DNA from: CAYMRB01 sp964392615
GTDB taxonomy: Bacteria; Planctomycetota; UBA8108
Length of the DNA stretch: 20,960 bases
Direction: 5' to 3'
Assembly: GCA_964392615.1 (NCBI GenBank)
Contig: CAYMRB010000141.1
Location: 1 to 20,960 of the forward strand
Program-made: the position numbers and the translations under genes
Part shown: positions 14,175-20,960 of the stretch, one piece after another
Layout of the letters: the number at the start of each line of letters is the position of its first letter
How positions within the stretch are numbered: position 1 is the first letter of the stretch
The notes under the pieces: model-generated
What the model saw: the letters and a program-made list of their open reading frames with translations, nothing else
What the model was told of the DNA's origin: nothing
The model's database searches: none

Positions 14175-15557
14175 GTGCTGTTTCACACCTGGCCGTTCCT
14201 GCTCTTCTTCGTCGCGTTCCTGGCGCTCTACCTGCCGCTGCGCGCCACGCGGCTGCGAGTGCCGATCCTGCTCGTCGCGTCGTACGTGTTCTACGGCTGG
14301 TGGGAGCCGTACTACCTCGCGCTGATCGTCTACTCGACGCTGATCGACTACTTCGCGGTGAAGCTCATGGCCAGCGGCCGCGCGCGCAAGCCGTGGCTCG
14401 TCGTGAGCATCGCGAACAACCTCGCGCTGCTCGGCTTCTTCAAGTACCGCACGTTCGTCGTCGACAACGTGAACGCGCTCCTCGACGGCCTCGGCTCGGG
14501 CATGCTGATCGACGACCCGACCCCGGGACTGCTCCTGCCGGTCGGCATCTCGTTCTACACGTTCCAGTCGATGAGCTACACGATCGACTACTACCGCCGC
14601 GAGATCCAGGCCGAGCACTCGTTCCTGCGGTTCGCGTCGTTCGTCGCACTGTTTCCGCAGCTCGTCGCTGGGCCGATCGAGCGCGCGCGCAACCTCCTGC
14701 CGCAGCTGCAGCGGGCCCCCGTGATTCGCTGGCACGATGTGCAGGACGGCTTGTCGCTGTTCGTCGTCGGGCTCTTCAAGAAGGTCGCGCTGGCGAACTA
14801 CCTCGCGCTGTACGTCGACAAGGTCTACGCCGTGCCGGAGCGCCACTCGTCGCGCGCGCTGCTCATCGCGACGTTCTTCTTCGCCTGGCAGATCTACTTC
14901 GACTTCAGCGGCTATTCCGACATGGCGCGTGGCGTCGGCCGCATCATGGGGTTGCGGTTGATGGTGAACTTCCGCAATCCGTACACGGCGACCGATCTCG
15001 GCGCGTTCTGGCGACGTTGGCACATCAGCCTGTCGACGTGGTTTCGCGACTACGTCTACATCCCACTCGGCGGCAACCGGCATGGCACGGTGCGGATGTG
15101 CATCAACATTCTGCTGACCATGGTGATCTCCGGATTCTGGCACGGAGCGGCGTGGACGTTCGTCATCTGGGGTGCGCTGCACGGCGTAGCGCGCGTCGCG
15201 ACGCTGCCGCTCGAGAAGAGCCGTGCGTGGAAGTACCGCACGCCGAAGCTGTTGAAGCAGGCGGTCGTGTTTCTGTTCGTGATGCTCACCTGGGTGTTCT
15301 TCCGGGCCGAGACGCTCGGAGACGCGTGGACGATTCTCGGGCGGATATGCCGCCCGTCGTTCGACGATCCGCTCTACCCCGCGCTCGCGATGGGGCTCGT
15401 GCTGTCGGTCTGGGCGTACCAGCTCGCGTACGAGTCGGTGTTTCGCCCACTGCTTGCGCTGCGCATCGTGCGGGTCGCGCTCGTCGTGTTCATGATCCTG
15501 TGGCTCGCGATCGTCCCCGCGTCGGACGCGCAGCCGTTCATCTACTTCCAATTCTGA
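14175..15557 (+). CDS. MBOAT-family O-acyltransferase (AlgI-like)
   Basis: 460 residues from GTG at 14175, only 3 nt after the SUMF1 gene stop. The N-terminus (MLFHTWPFLLFFVAFLALYL) is characteristic of AlgI/DltB-type proteins, and about ten hydrophobic segments follow. Family motifs include PVGISFYTFQSMSYTIDYYR, VAGPIERARNLLPQL, FWRRWHISLSTWFRDYVYIP and FWHGAAWTFVIWGALHG. His323 of FWHG is the conserved catalytic His, and His336 is the second conserved one. These enzymes pass acyl groups, usually acetyl, across the inner membrane to extracytoplasmic polymers. The SGNH-like protein encoded next is the expected partner for final transfer. The polymer acceptor is not evident from the window. 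Confidence 0.95.
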   Translation: MLFHTWPFLLFFVAFLALYLPLRATRLRVPILLVASYVFYGWWEPYYLALIVYSTLIDYFAVKLMASGRARKPWLVVSIANNLALLGFFKYRTFVVDNVNALLDGLGSGMLIDDPTPGLLLPVGISFYTFQSMSYTIDYYRREIQAEHSFLRFASFVALFPQLVAGPIERARNLLPQLQRAPVIRWHDVQDGLSLFVVGLFKKVALANYLALYVDKVYAVPERHSSRALLIATFFFAWQIYFDFSGYSDMARGVGRIMGLRLMVNFRNPYTATDLGAFWRRWHISLSTWFRDYVYIPLGGNRHGTVRMCINILLTMVISGFWHGAAWTFVIWGALHGVARVATLPLEKSRAWKYRTPKLLKQAVVFLFVMLTWVFFRAETLGDAWTILGRICRPSFDDPLYPALAMGLVLSVWAYQLAYESVFRPLLALRIVRVALVVFMILWLAIVPASDAQPFIYFQF

Positions 15558-15567
15558 CCGAGTCGTC

Positions 15568-16707
15568 GTGGCCGACATGGAGAACGACAGCCGACATCGG
15601 GACGACCGCCAGGGCGGACGCGTGAGCACGAAGGAGTTCGGCTCGCACGCCGTGCGTCTCGACGCGCGTGACTGGCGGCTCGTCGGCATCGTCGTCGCTG
15701 TCGTGCTGCTGCTCGCGCCCTGGGTCGCGAAACGTCTCGAGGGATTCGACCCGCAGGGCGCGTATCGCGTGCCGTACGCGTTCAGCGAGGACTACTGGCT
15801 ATTCGAACGCTGGGCGCAGCAGTCCGTGGCGTCGGCCGATGTCCTCATCGTCGGCGATTCGGTCGTCTGGGGCGAGTACGTGCGGCCCGACGAGACGCTG
15901 CCGGCGAGTCTGGACGCGGCGACAACGGATCGACGCTTCGCGAATCTCGGCGTCAACGGCATCCACCCGGCCGCGTTGGAAGGCTTGCTTTCTCACCACG
16001 GGAGCGCGATGGCGGACGGCAAGGTGCTGCTGTGCTTGAACCTCCTGTGGATGACGTCGCCGCGTCAGGACCTGCAGGACCCGGACGGCGGCGAGTTCAA
16101 CCACGCGGCGCTCGTGTCGCAATGGTGGCCGAGCATCCCCGCGTACGATGCGAGCGCGTCGGAGCGCATCGGCACAGCGCTCGAGAGGCGAGTGCCGTTC
16201 TGGAGCTGGGTGCGGCATCTGCGCGTTGCGTGCTTCGACGGGCAGGACGTGCCGCACTGGACGATCGAGCATCCGAACGAATCGGTCGTCGATCGGCTGA
16301 AGCTCGAGGTCCCGCCGCCCAGCGCCGAGCCGCGGCGCCCCGGCGGCTCGTGGCGCGATCGCGGCATGCGCGTGCAGTCGTTCGATTGGGTCGACCTCGA
16401 CGCGTCGATCCAATGGCGCGCGTTCCGCGGCTGCGTCGATGGGCTCATCGAGCGCGGCTGCGACGTCTGCGTGCTCGTCGGGCCGTTCAACGCGCATCTG
16501 CTCGACGCCGCCGGACGTGACGCGTGGAACGTAAGGCGCGACGCGGCGCGGGGGTGGCTCGAGTCGCGCGGCGTGGAGCATGTCGCGCCGGAGCCGCTAC
16601 CGAGCGAGCAGTACGCGGACGCGAGCCACCCGCTGGCGGTGGGGTACGCGGAGCTCGCGCGGCGGTTGGTGGATGACGACGTGTTTCGAAGTTGGCTGAG
16701 CCGATAG
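15568..16707 (+). CDS. Membrane-anchored SGNH-hydrolase-like protein, partner of the MBOAT enzyme
   Basis: 379 residues if started at GTG 15568, 10 nt after the MBOAT stop; ATG 15577 or GTG 15622 are alternatives, and no ribosome-binding site decides. One transmembrane segment (about 38-53, LVGIVVAVVLLLAPWV) puts the rest outside the inner membrane. LIVGDSVVWGEYV carries a GDS box with Ser98, and LGVNGIHPAAL has an SGNH block II-like Gly/Asn. Near the C-terminus DASHP supplies the DxxH pair (Asp351, His354). AlgJ/AlgX-like and other SGNH proteins encoded beside MBOAT genes acetylate polysaccharides such as alginate. The sequence is diverged, so the SGNH assignment rests on these motifs and on the operon. 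Confidence 0.8.
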   Translation: MADMENDSRHRDDRQGGRVSTKEFGSHAVRLDARDWRLVGIVVAVVLLLAPWVAKRLEGFDPQGAYRVPYAFSEDYWLFERWAQQSVASADVLIVGDSVVWGEYVRPDETLPASLDAATTDRRFANLGVNGIHPAALEGLLSHHGSAMADGKVLLCLNLLWMTSPRQDLQDPDGGEFNHAALVSQWWPSIPAYDASASERIGTALERRVPFWSWVRHLRVACFDGQDVPHWTIEHPNESVVDRLKLEVPPPSAEPRRPGGSWRDRGMRVQSFDWVDLDASIQWRAFRGCVDGLIERGCDVCVLVGPFNAHLLDAAGRDAWNVRRDAARGWLESRGVEHVAPEPLPSEQYADASHPLAVGYAELARRLVDDDVFRSWLSR

Positions 16708-16713
16708 CCGTCG

Positions 16714-17922
16714 TCACACGACCACGACGTCCTCCGGGAACGTCGTCAGCAGCTCGATCCCATCCTCGCGCACGGCGTAGGTGTTCTCGAGTCCGACCAC
16801 GCCGAAGCGCGGGTGCGTGAACTTGGGCTCGATCGCGAGCGTGTTGCCGACGACGAGCGGCTCGTCGAAGCGCGGTGCGAGGACCGGTGCCTCGTCGACC
16901 TCGAGCCCGACCGAGTGGCCGACGAATCGCACCTGGAAGCCCGGCCGCCCCATGAAGCCGTCGGCGTAGCCGGCGTCCGCGGCGAACTCGATGAGTGCGT
17001 CGTAGACGGCGGACGGGGCGACTCCCGCGCGAACGTACTCTTCGGCGAAGCGCATCGCGCGGTGCATCGCGTCGAGGATCTCCGCCGCCTCGTCGGGGAA
17101 CGTGCCGCGCACTGCCATGCGCGTGCAGTCGGCGTGGTAGCCGGTGGCGTTGACGAGGTAGTCGATGATGACCGGCGTGTCGTCGGCGATCTTCTCTCGC
17201 ACACCGCCACCCGGCGCCGCGGCGTGCGTGCCCGCTCCGCCGATCGGGAACACCGAGTGGCCGGGCACGGCGCCCGCCTCGCCGCTGACGATCACGCCGA
17301 TGCCGCACTCGGCGTTCAGGCCGCGCAGGCGTATGGCACCGCAGTGGCCGAGCAGCCGCGAGCGTCCGTCGAGGAGCGCGGTGAGGTCGTAGGTCGACAC
17401 GTCGCCCGCGAGGTACTCGCCGATCGTCGCGAGCAGCTCGCACTGGATCTCGGCCGATCGTCGCAGCTCGCCGATCTCCCACTCGCTCTTCGCGGCGCGG
17501 CACGCGAGGATCGCGCGTGAGACGTCGACGATCTCGACGCCGTCGCCGAGCACCTTCGCGTACAGGGACACCGTCGCGGCCGGCACGACGTCGAGCTCCA
17601 TGCCGACGCGCCACGGTCCGGAGCCGCACGTCTCCTCGAGGTGCCCGCGCAGCTCCCTCAGGCTCTTCATCGGCCGGACGTCATCGAGCGCCGAGTCCTC
17701 GCGCGCGCGGTCGAGCACCTGGCGCACGAGGAGGCGTGGCTCAGCCGCCGCGGGGACGAGCAGGTGAGCGGTCTGCATCGTGCCCGACAGGTAGTAGAGG
17801 TCGACGTTCTGAATGACGAGGGCGGCATCGATCTGAGGATTGCTCGGCGGATCGCTCGCTTGCATGCGGTCACGAAGTGCCGCGAGACGGCGATCGAGCT
17901 CGGCGCGGGGGACGGCGGTCAT
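16714..17922 (-). CDS. M24 family metallopeptidase, Xaa-Pro peptidase-like
   Basis: 402 residues from ATG at 17922; an upstream in-frame ATG at 17970 would add 16 residues without family resemblance. An N-terminal creatinase-like domain (about 1-155) precedes the pita-bread catalytic domain. All five metal ligands of the M24 fold are visible: two Asp in IIDYLVNATGYHADCTRM (11 residues apart), His in FVGHSVGLEVDE, Glu in TLAIEPKFTHP and Glu in GLENTY. Such enzymes remove an N-terminal residue preceding Pro, or split Xaa-Pro dipeptides, with two Mn2+ or Co2+ ions in the cytoplasm. The second His of the common GHGIGxxxHE block is Asp here, as in a subgroup I remember with GLEVDE/GLEIDE. It converges on the SGNH gene with a 6-nt gap. 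Confidence 0.92.
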   Translation of the reverse strand: MTAVPRAELDRRLAALRDRMQASDPPSNPQIDAALVIQNVDLYYLSGTMQTAHLLVPAAAEPRLLVRQVLDRAREDSALDDVRPMKSLRELRGHLEETCGSGPWRVGMELDVVPAATVSLYAKVLGDGVEIVDVSRAILACRAAKSEWEIGELRRSAEIQCELLATIGEYLAGDVSTYDLTALLDGRSRLLGHCGAIRLRGLNAECGIGVIVSGEAGAVPGHSVFPIGGAGTHAAAPGGGVREKIADDTPVIIDYLVNATGYHADCTRMAVRGTFPDEAAEILDAMHRAMRFAEEYVRAGVAPSAVYDALIEFAADAGYADGFMGRPGFQVRFVGHSVGLEVDEAPVLAPRFDEPLVVGNTLAIEPKFTHPRFGVVGLENTYAVREDGIELLTTFPEDVVVV

Positions 17923-17970
17923 GGCTGATGTTCCGTGAGGTCCGTGGCGATGAAGCGCACACGATATCAC

Positions 17971-17999
17971 GTCTTCGCGACGCGCGACTGCGTTATCAT
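17971..17999 (+). promoter_or_regulatory. Possible promoter of the PhoD-hydrolase fusion gene
   Basis: TATCAT (17994-17999) matches five of six bases of the -10 consensus and lies 30 nt before the GTG at 18030. The hexamer 17 bp upstream (GTCTTC, 17971-17976) is a poor -35 box. The 107-bp gap to the M24 gene must hold promoters for both directions. Confidence 0.25.
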
Positions 18000-18029
18000 C
18001 AGCCGGACACCGATGGAGGAGAACCTGCC

Positions 18030-20960
18030 GTGAAAACGCCGATCGTCCTGCTTGCAGCGTGTATCGCCATGACGTCCGTCGTCGCCGCCTCGGACGACGC
18101 CGAAGCTCCCCGCGGCCCTGGCCTCGCGACCGGCGTGCGCGTCGGTGAGGTGACGCACGAACGCGCGATACTGTGGATCCGCCTGACCCGCGACATCGAT
18201 CGAAGCACGGGTCGCACGCACGCCGACGCCAAGCGGTCGGCAGAAGCCGGCAAGAAGGCGACCGCCAAGAAGAGGGCCGGGCGACAGCCGCTCGAGCTGG
18301 CCGCAGGCTGGACCGTCGATTCGCTCGACGGCGCGTGCCCTGGCGTCGAGGGCGAGGTGCGCGTCCTCTGGGGCAAGATGACGTCGGTGGATACCGCGCC
18401 GAAGTCGCTCGCGTCCGGACCGTGGCAGGCGGTCGATGCGCGACACGACTTCTGCGCGCGGATCGTGCTCTCCGGCCTCGCCGCGGACACGCTCTATGCC
18501 TACCGCGTCGAGACGCGCTCTCGGGACGACGTCGCCGGCGCGTCGTTCGTCGGCAGCTTCCGCACCGCGCCGAAGGCCGACGTCGCGCGCCGCGTCTCGT
18601 TCACGGTCGTCACCGGTCAGATGTTCCACGATCTCGACGACCCGAACGGCTTCGACATCTATCCGGCGATGGCGGGCCTCGCGCCGGACTTCCTCGTCGC
18701 GACCGGCGACACGGTCTACTACGACAGCGAGTGGCCGCGCGTGCGATCGGTCGAGCTCGCGCGCTACCACTGGCACCGCATGTACTCGCTGCCGCGCATC
18801 GTCGAGTTCCACCGTCGCGTGCCGGGCTATTGGATCAAGGACGACCACGACGTCTACGACAACGACTGCTGGCCGGCGAAGCAGAGCGCGAGGGCCGCGC
18901 CGTTCACCTTCGCTCAGGGGCAGGAGATCTTCCGCGAGCAGGTGCCGATGGGCGAGCGGACCTACCGCACCGTTCGCTGGGGCCAGCACCTGCAGGTGTG
19001 GATCGTCGAGGGGCGGGACTTCCGCTCTGCGAACAACGCGCCGGACGGCTCCGAGAAGACGATCTGGGGACGCGAGCAGATTGCGTGGCTCAAGAAGACG
19101 CTGCTCGCGAGCGACGCGACGTTCCGCGTTCTCGTCAGCGCGACGCCGATCGTCGGCCCCGATCGCGGGGGCAAGAAGGACAACCACGCGAATGCCGGGT
19201 TCCGCCACGAGGGCGACGGCTTCCGCGCGTGGGCGCGCGAGCACCTCGACGACCGCTTCTGGATCGTCTGCGGCGATCGCCACTGGCAGTACCACTCGGT
19301 GCACCCGACGACCGGCGTGCAGGAGTTCTCGTGCGGACCTGCCAGCGACAAGCACGCTGGCGGCACGCCGGGTGCCGACGAGGAGTACCATCGCTTCCAT
19401 CGCGTCAAGGGCGGCTTCCTGTCGGTCACGGTCGACGAGAACGACACCGGCCTCGCGACGATCGCGTTCCGGTTCCACGACGTCGCTGGCGCGGTCGTGC
19501 ACGAGCACCGGGAGTCGGCGGTCGCCGCCGCGCTGCGCGCCGAGCGAAGGTACGACGCTGACGGCAACTATACTGAGGAAGCCGTGCCGCGCGAACGCGC
19601 CGTCTACGATGCGCTCGCCGCGAAGCTGAGCACGCATCTGACGCGTCGATCCGACGGCGTCGCCGCGCTGACCGATCCGGCGGCGGTGCGCGAGCGCAGC
19701 GCGGAGATTCCGCGCAAGATCGCGGCGTCGTTCGGCGGCTTCCCCGAGCGCACCCCGTTGCGCGCGCGCGTCGTCGGGCGCGTCGAGCGCGACGACCACG
19801 TCATGGAGAAGGTGATCTTCGAGAGCCGGCCCGGATTCCCCGTCACCGCGAACCTCTACCTGCCGAAGGGCGCGCAGCCGCCGTATGCGCCGATCCTGTT
19901 GCCGTGCGGGCACTCGAAGAACGGCAAGGCGGGCACGACGTACCAGACGGCGGGGCAGGAGTTCGCGCGGCGCGGGTTCGCGGTACTCGTCTACGATCCG
20001 ATCGGCCAGGGCGAGCGGTTCCAATTTCTCGACGGCAGCGGCAAGCCCGTCGTCGGCGGCACGACCGAGCACACGCTGACGGGGGCGGCCGCGCTGCTCG
20101 TCGGATCGAACGTCGCCGAGGTCTTCGTCTGGGACGGCATCCGCGCTGTCGACTATCTCGCGAGCCGCGACGACATCGACATCGCGCGCCTCGGCTGCAC
20201 GGGCAACTCCGGCGGCGGCACGCAGACGTCGTATCTCATGGCGTTCGAGCCGCGCATCCGCGCCGCGGCACCGTCGTGCTATCTGACGTCGTTCGAGCGT
20301 CTCTTCGCGACGATCGGGCCGCAGGACGCGGAGCAGAACTTCACGGGCTTCGTCGCCGACGGGCTGGACCACGCCGACTTCGTCAACGCGTTCGCGCCGC
20401 GGCCCGTTCTGATCTGCGCGGCGACGAACGACTTCTTCGACATCGACGGCACGTGGACGACGTTCCGAGAGGCGAAGCGCGTGTACGGTCGTCTGGGCGC
20501 ACCGGAGAATGTCGATCTCATCGAGGTCGACGCGAAGCACGGCTACCATCCGCTCATCCGCCAGCGCGTCGGGCGGTTCTTCGAGCGCGTGTTGATGCAG
20601 AAGCCTCCGGCAGAGATCACGCCGACCGTCGAGCTCGGCACGGTGTATCCCGACGCCGATCTACAGTGCACCGAGACGGGCCAGGTCGTGTCGGCGATCG
20701 GCGGGCGCACGGTCGCCGATCTGTGGCGCGACAGGGAGCGCGAGCTGCGACCGGCGCGGGAGCAGCGCTTCGCGTCGATGCCGCGCGACGAGTGGCTCGC
20801 GGGCGTGCGGCGGCTCGCGGGGATGCTCGATGGGGTCGAGAAGCGGGCGGACTGCCACATCACGCGCGACCTGGAGAGTTTTGACTCCGATCTCGATTGC
20901 TGGGTGGAGGAGTTCGAATGGACGACGCGCGGCTTGCCGGTCTCGGCGCTGCTCGTGCTG
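18030..20960 (+). CDS. Secreted PhoD-type phosphatase fused to an alpha/beta hydrolase (3' end beyond window)
   Basis: GTG at 18030 has GGAGGAG 8 nt upstream. The frame stays open for 977 codons to the window end. Residues 1-20 (MKTPIVLLAACIAMTSVVAA) are a signal peptide; LAAC could also be read as an early lipobox. Residues ~30-510 form a PhoD/alkaline phosphatase D-like metallophosphatase: GDTVYYDSEWP (Asp227), IKDDHDVYDNDCW (271-279) and GDRHWQYHS (Asp416, His418, His422), the metal-binding pattern of the family. Residues ~519-977 form an acetyl-xylan-esterase/dienelactone-hydrolase-like domain: nucleophile Ser727 in GCTGNSGGGT, likely acid Asp801 (ATNDFFD) and His837 (AKHGYHP). The hydrolase has no signal peptide of its own, in keeping with one secreted polypeptide. 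Substrates are probably phosphodiesters and acyl or sugar esters, by inference. A fusion created by an indel is possible; a GAGGAA and GTG at 19575-19586 would suit a separate gene. Confidence 0.88.
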   Translation, partial: MKTPIVLLAACIAMTSVVAASDDAEAPRGPGLATGVRVGEVTHERAILWIRLTRDIDRSTGRTHADAKRSAEAGKKATAKKRAGRQPLELAAGWTVDSLDGACPGVEGEVRVLWGKMTSVDTAPKSLASGPWQAVDARHDFCARIVLSGLAADTLYAYRVETRSRDDVAGASFVGSFRTAPKADVARRVSFTVVTGQMFHDLDDPNGFDIYPAMAGLAPDFLVATGDTVYYDSEWPRVRSVELARYHWHRMYSLPRIVEFHRRVPGYWIKDDHDVYDNDCWPAKQSARAAPFTFAQGQEIFREQVPMGERTYRTVRWGQHLQVWIVEGRDFRSANNAPDGSEKTIWGREQIAWLKKTLLASDATFRVLVSATPIVGPDRGGKKDNHANAGFRHEGDGFRAWAREHLDDRFWIVCGDRHWQYHSVHPTTGVQEFSCGPASDKHAGGTPGADEEYHRFHRVKGGFLSVTVDENDTGLATIAFRFHDVAGAVVHEHRESAVAAALRAERRYDADGNYTEEAVPRERAVYDALAAKLSTHLTRRSDGVAALTDPAAVRERSAEIPRKIAASFGGFPERTPLRARVVGRVERDDHVMEKVIFESRPGFPVTANLYLPKGAQPPYAPILLPCGHSKNGKAGTTYQTAGQEFARRGFAVLVYDPIGQGERFQFLDGSGKPVVGGTTEHTLTGAAALLVGSNVAEVFVWDGIRAVDYLASRDDIDIARLGCTGNSGGGTQTSYLMAFEPRIRAAAPSCYLTSFERLFATIGPQDAEQNFTGFVADGLDHADFVNAFAPRPVLICAATNDFFDIDGTWTTFREAKRVYGRLGAPENVDLIEVDAKHGYHPLIRQRVGRFFERVLMQKPPAEITPTVELGTVYPDADLQCTETGQVVSAIGGRTVADLWRDRERELRPAREQRFASMPRDEWLAGVRRLAGMLDGVEKRADCHITRDLESFDSDLDCWVEEFEWTTRGLPVSALLVL

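Noticed and set aside
15799..16581. A 260-codon frame antisense to the SGNH-like gene
   Set aside because: Arg/Val/Ala-rich shadow frame without motifs; the + strand frame has a membrane anchor, a GDS box and a DxxH pair.
17967..20549. An 860-codon open frame antisense to the PhoD-hydrolase gene
   Set aside because: Its composition (Val, Arg, Asp, Ala) is what codon-biased GC-rich DNA gives on the opposite strand, and no domain is visible. The + strand frame has a ribosome-binding site, signal peptide and two sets of catalytic motifs.

Overview
The window is a 20.96 kb piece of GC-rich (clearly above 60% G+C by eye) Gram-negative-type bacterial chromosome with tightly packed genes on both strands. 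Several traits together point to a Planctomycetota-like organism: Tat and lipoprotein signal peptides, PD40 beta-propeller proteins, an FGE/SUMF1-domain lipoprotein, a small DMT-like membrane protein, a PhoD-type phosphatase joined to an acetyl-xylan-esterase-like hydrolase, and many starts with weak or absent Shine-Dalgarno sequences. Myxococcota or another deep GC-rich lineage cannot be excluded from the sequence alone. I see no rRNA, tRNA, CRISPR, insertion sequence or phage gene.

Layout, left to right. 1-2276 (-): the N-terminal 758 codons of a secreted thrombospondin type 3 (TSP3) calcium-binding repeat protein, cut by the window edge, with 27 motif copies. 2509-3525 (-): a DUF21/CBS (CNNM/CorC-like) membrane protein. 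3526-4068: a gene-poor stretch that holds a sigma70-like promoter, a run of potential hairpins and a strong (+) strand terminator, best read as an unrecognised ~285-nt non-coding RNA. 4069-4527 (-): a small DMT-like membrane protein, with a possible start-sequestering hairpin in its leader. 4666-4917 (-): an 83-aa exported protein ending CGHKH. 5045-7368 (+): a PIG3-type quinone oxidoreductase followed by a Tat-exported DUF362 protein. 7402-8625 (-): a propeller-like lipoprotein, divergent from an AlgH/YqgE-family gene (8848-9515, +) whose reading frame is broken near its 3' end. 9508-11962 (-): a four-domain S1 RNA-binding protein followed by an MFS exporter.

12187-16707 (+) is the clearest operon: PD40 propeller, SUMF1-domain lipoprotein, MBOAT acyltransferase and membrane-anchored SGNH-hydrolase-like protein, with one 4-nt overlap and gaps of 3 and 10 nt. 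The MBOAT/SGNH pair resembles the machinery that O-acetylates cell-surface polysaccharides; the first two genes would be periplasmic companions of unknown role. 16714-17922 (-) is an M24 metallopeptidase converging on that operon. 18030-20960 (+) is one uninterrupted frame, open at the window edge, encoding a secreted PhoD-type phosphatase fused to an alpha/beta hydrolase.

The observations most worth following are the PhoD-hydrolase fusion, the orphan structured RNA, the four-gene envelope operon with its non-canonical SUMF1 protein, the quantised TSP3 array, and the frameshift in the AlgH/YqgE gene.
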